64,000 nt of DNA from Temnothorax longispinosus (Eukaryota > Arthropoda > Insecta > Hymenoptera > Formicidae), in contig NC_092362.1 of assembly GCF_030848805.1 (NCBI RefSeq), positions 11,822,157 to 11,886,156 of the forward strand, given 5' to 3'. The notes beneath the pieces are model-generated. The model saw only the letters and a list, made by a program, of their open reading frames with translations. It was not told the DNA's origin and made no database searches. Within the stretch, counting starts at the first letter, position 1. Each line of letters starts with the position of its first letter. Positions 62,268 through 64,000 of the stretch are shown piece by piece. Position numbers and translations under genes: made by a program.

Positions 62268-62483
62268 AATATAGGCAGATGAATCATCTTGATAACAAGA
62301 CATTAGAAATTAAGACTAGTCGCGTATCGAATTGTTGGACAACCTAAACATTAATTAAATGATCGTTAGCACGCGAATAGCGGCGCTGCTCTATAAATTG
62401 TATAATTGTATAATCTTGAATGCATGTCAAAAAGTTTTGTCGCGAAACTTTATTGAGTTTTTTATGGGTACATTAGATATTAT
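62268..62483. other. No feature recognised
   Basis: AT-rich host-type sequence between the CCCTGG element and a microsatellite. I see nothing coding. Confidence 0.4.
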
Positions 62484-62513
62484 ATTCACTCATTATCTTT
62501 ATTATTATTATTA

Positions 62514-62549
<36 letters not shown>
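62514..62549. repeat. (TA)n microsatellite
   Basis: About 18 TA units before a sharp change to GC-rich sequence. Confidence 0.9.
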
Positions 62550-62553
<4 letters not shown>

Positions 62554-62559
62554 TAGTGT

Positions 62560-62940
62560 ATATAGGCCGGTCCAGGCCCGGGGGCTCCGAGGGGGGGTGA
62601 GGGAGGGGGGTTATCGGATTTCGCGGGGGGGTGAGGGGGGGGGGGGAGGAGCGGGGTATCGGGTTACACAAGGGTATCGGATTTCGCGGGGGAGAGGGGG
62701 GAGGGGGGTTGACCTTGACATACCACCGGGATGAGTCACCGGGATGACTCACCGGGATGACTCACCGGGATGACTCACCCGCGCCGCGGGTCCGCGGGAG
62801 GGGAAGTCCGCGTTCGCGGTCGCGGGCGCGGGCCGCGGGGGGCGTGCGAGGGCCGCGCGAGGGTCCGCAGGAGCCGCGTGGGGGTCCGCGGGGGCCGCGG
62901 TCGCGCCGCGGGGTCCTCGTTCGTAACAACGCGCCGCTAA
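62560..62940. repeat. G-rich repeats and 13-bp minisatellite
   Basis: 62580-62720 holds repeats of GGTTATCGGATTTCGCGGGG with long G runs. Then about four units of CACCGGGATGACT (62735-62781), then a very GC-rich CGCGGGG stretch. Base composition differs sharply from the left side. Open frames are Pro/Arg/Gly composition effects. Confidence 0.8.
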
Positions 62941-63870
62941 GCGGCGCACAATGGTAAGACTAACTCGATAGCGCACTGCGTAGTAGCGTGTTTTATTGTC
63001 GATGACGCATCGAACCTGTCGGAACATGTTCGTCGTAAACAACATTTTTCTAGGAAAAAGGGGGCGGTTATCGCGCGTAGACTAAACAATCTATCTACGC
63101 AGTACGTGAAAGACAAAGGAAGAAATGACGTCATCGGGACGATGATCGACCCGATAACGCATCGAACCTGTCCAAACATGTTCGTCGTAAACAACATATT
63201 TCTAGGAAAAGGGGGGTGTTATCGCGTAGACTAAACAATCGATTATCTCGTAGACTAAACAATCGAACCTGTCGGGACACGTTTGACGTAAACAACATAT
63301 TTCTAGGAAAAGGGGGGCGGTTATCGCGTAGACTAAACAATCTATCTACGCAGTACGTGAAAGACAAAGGAAAAAAATGACGTCATCGGGACGATGATCG
63401 ACCCGATAACGCATCGAACCTGTCGGAACATGTTCGTCGTAAACAACATATGATAAAAGTTAGGTATAGGGAAGGACATGCACGCAAAAGAAAAATACAT
63501 CGTTTGTTTTAGGGTGTAAAAAAAGCCTGTTTATTTAACTCTTCTTTTACATAATATATCTTACGTGCTAAAAAACTAAAGCTGCGAGCTCACAATCGAT
63601 GAGCTGATTCGTATTGAACGCATCGCTAGCGTATATTGCATTCGACGCTTCCCTGGGATCCGTCACGGTAGACGCGATATCGGAGAACTGCTATATCTAC
63701 GCAGTACGTGAAAAAAACAAAGGAAGAAATGACGTCATCGGGACGATGATCCACCCGATAACGCATCGAACCTGTCGGGACACGTTCGTCGTAAGCAACA
63801 TATTTCTAGGAAAAGGGGGGTGTTATCGCGTAGACTAAACAATTTCGCGCTATTTTTTACGACGCAGTAC
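62940..63870. repeat. Tandem array of 150-170 bp units with ACGCATCGAACCTGTC
   Basis: Units contain ACGCATCGAACCTGTC, ACATGTTCGTCGTAAACAAC, TTCTAGGAAAAGGGGG, TATCGCGTAGACTAAACAAT and ACGCAGTACGTGAAAGACAA. The first word recurs near 63005, 63157, 63407 and 63765 (shortened at 63250). A different stretch (63450-63690) interrupts the array. Short open frames across units are not convincing genes. Confidence 0.8.
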
Positions 63871-63931
63871 GTAAAACAAAGGAAGAAAAGATCTTTCAAA
63901 AAATCAGTTGGAGCGAGAGAGAGAGCAAAGG

Positions 63932-63938
63932 TATATAA
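63932..63938 (+). promoter_or_regulatory. TATA box at right window edge
   Basis: TATATAA after a GAGAGAGAGAG stretch, followed about 30 bp on by GCATTAGTGAG, which could be an initiator. It ends the tandem array and points out of the window, so a transcribed gene or element may begin just beyond 64000. Confidence 0.45.
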
Positions 63939-64000
63939 TGAGGGATGAAGCGCATCGAGCCGCATTAGTGAGATTTGAGAGCGATACATCGGTCAAAGAG

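Noticed and set aside
1010..64000. CRISPR arrays or bacterial operons
   Set aside because: The repeats are contiguous satellites or transposon arms without unique spacers, and the genes show eukaryotic introns and signals.

Overview
The window is eukaryotic, from an insect genome and most probably a hymenopteran such as an ant (inference). Supporting signs are short GT-AG introns, TATA-type promoters, AATAAA signals, a Drosophila-type copia primer site, and R1-, Jockey-, Helitron- and Polinton-class elements. The only cellular genes I recognise are fragments: one sorting-nexin PX exon (SNX4-like), one M1 aminopeptidase exon, and a gapped copy of cyclin B3. Almost all the rest is mobile DNA, much of it nested.

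Layout. 1-2.9 kb: the arms of a foldback element with a 16-bp minisatellite, then 116-bp tandem repeats. 3.3-3.5 kb: the SNX4-like exon. 3.55-8.17 kb: a decayed copia element with both LTRs and a 5-bp target duplication. 8257-47739: a Polinton/Maverick with ~0.9-kb inverted repeats and a 6-bp target duplication (GTAGAG). 47.8-64 kb: smaller elements (CCCAG-ended elements, a Helitron, palindromic MITEs, a Jockey-like retrotransposon, GC-rich tandem repeats) around the aminopeptidase and cyclin B3 exons.

The Polinton carries most of a virus-like gene set. Replication and integration: protein-primed DNA polymerase B (spliced) and an integrase with a chromodomain. Virion: packaging ATPase, adenain-type protease, penton-like minor capsid protein, double-jelly-roll major capsid protein, a PLA2-bearing basic protein and a phage-fibre-like repeat protein. 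It also has several unrecognised genes and, unusually, a secreted matrix metalloproteinase with a hemopexin-like C-terminal part. Polymerase, PLA2, protease, penton, capsid and metalloproteinase lie on the plus strand. Integrase, fibre, a DUF8207-like gene and ATPase form a minus-strand block.

Two foldback elements with the same ends and 9-bp target duplications hit the Polinton. One (23038-28620) splits a gene and itself holds a 2.4-kb element that holds a MITE. The other (34418-47651) splits the right terminal repeat and holds an R1-like retrotransposon that holds a 1.9-kb inverted-repeat element. Many frames are broken by single-base shifts or a single stop while the protein stays conserved on both sides, so the copy is either recently dead or carries assembly errors.
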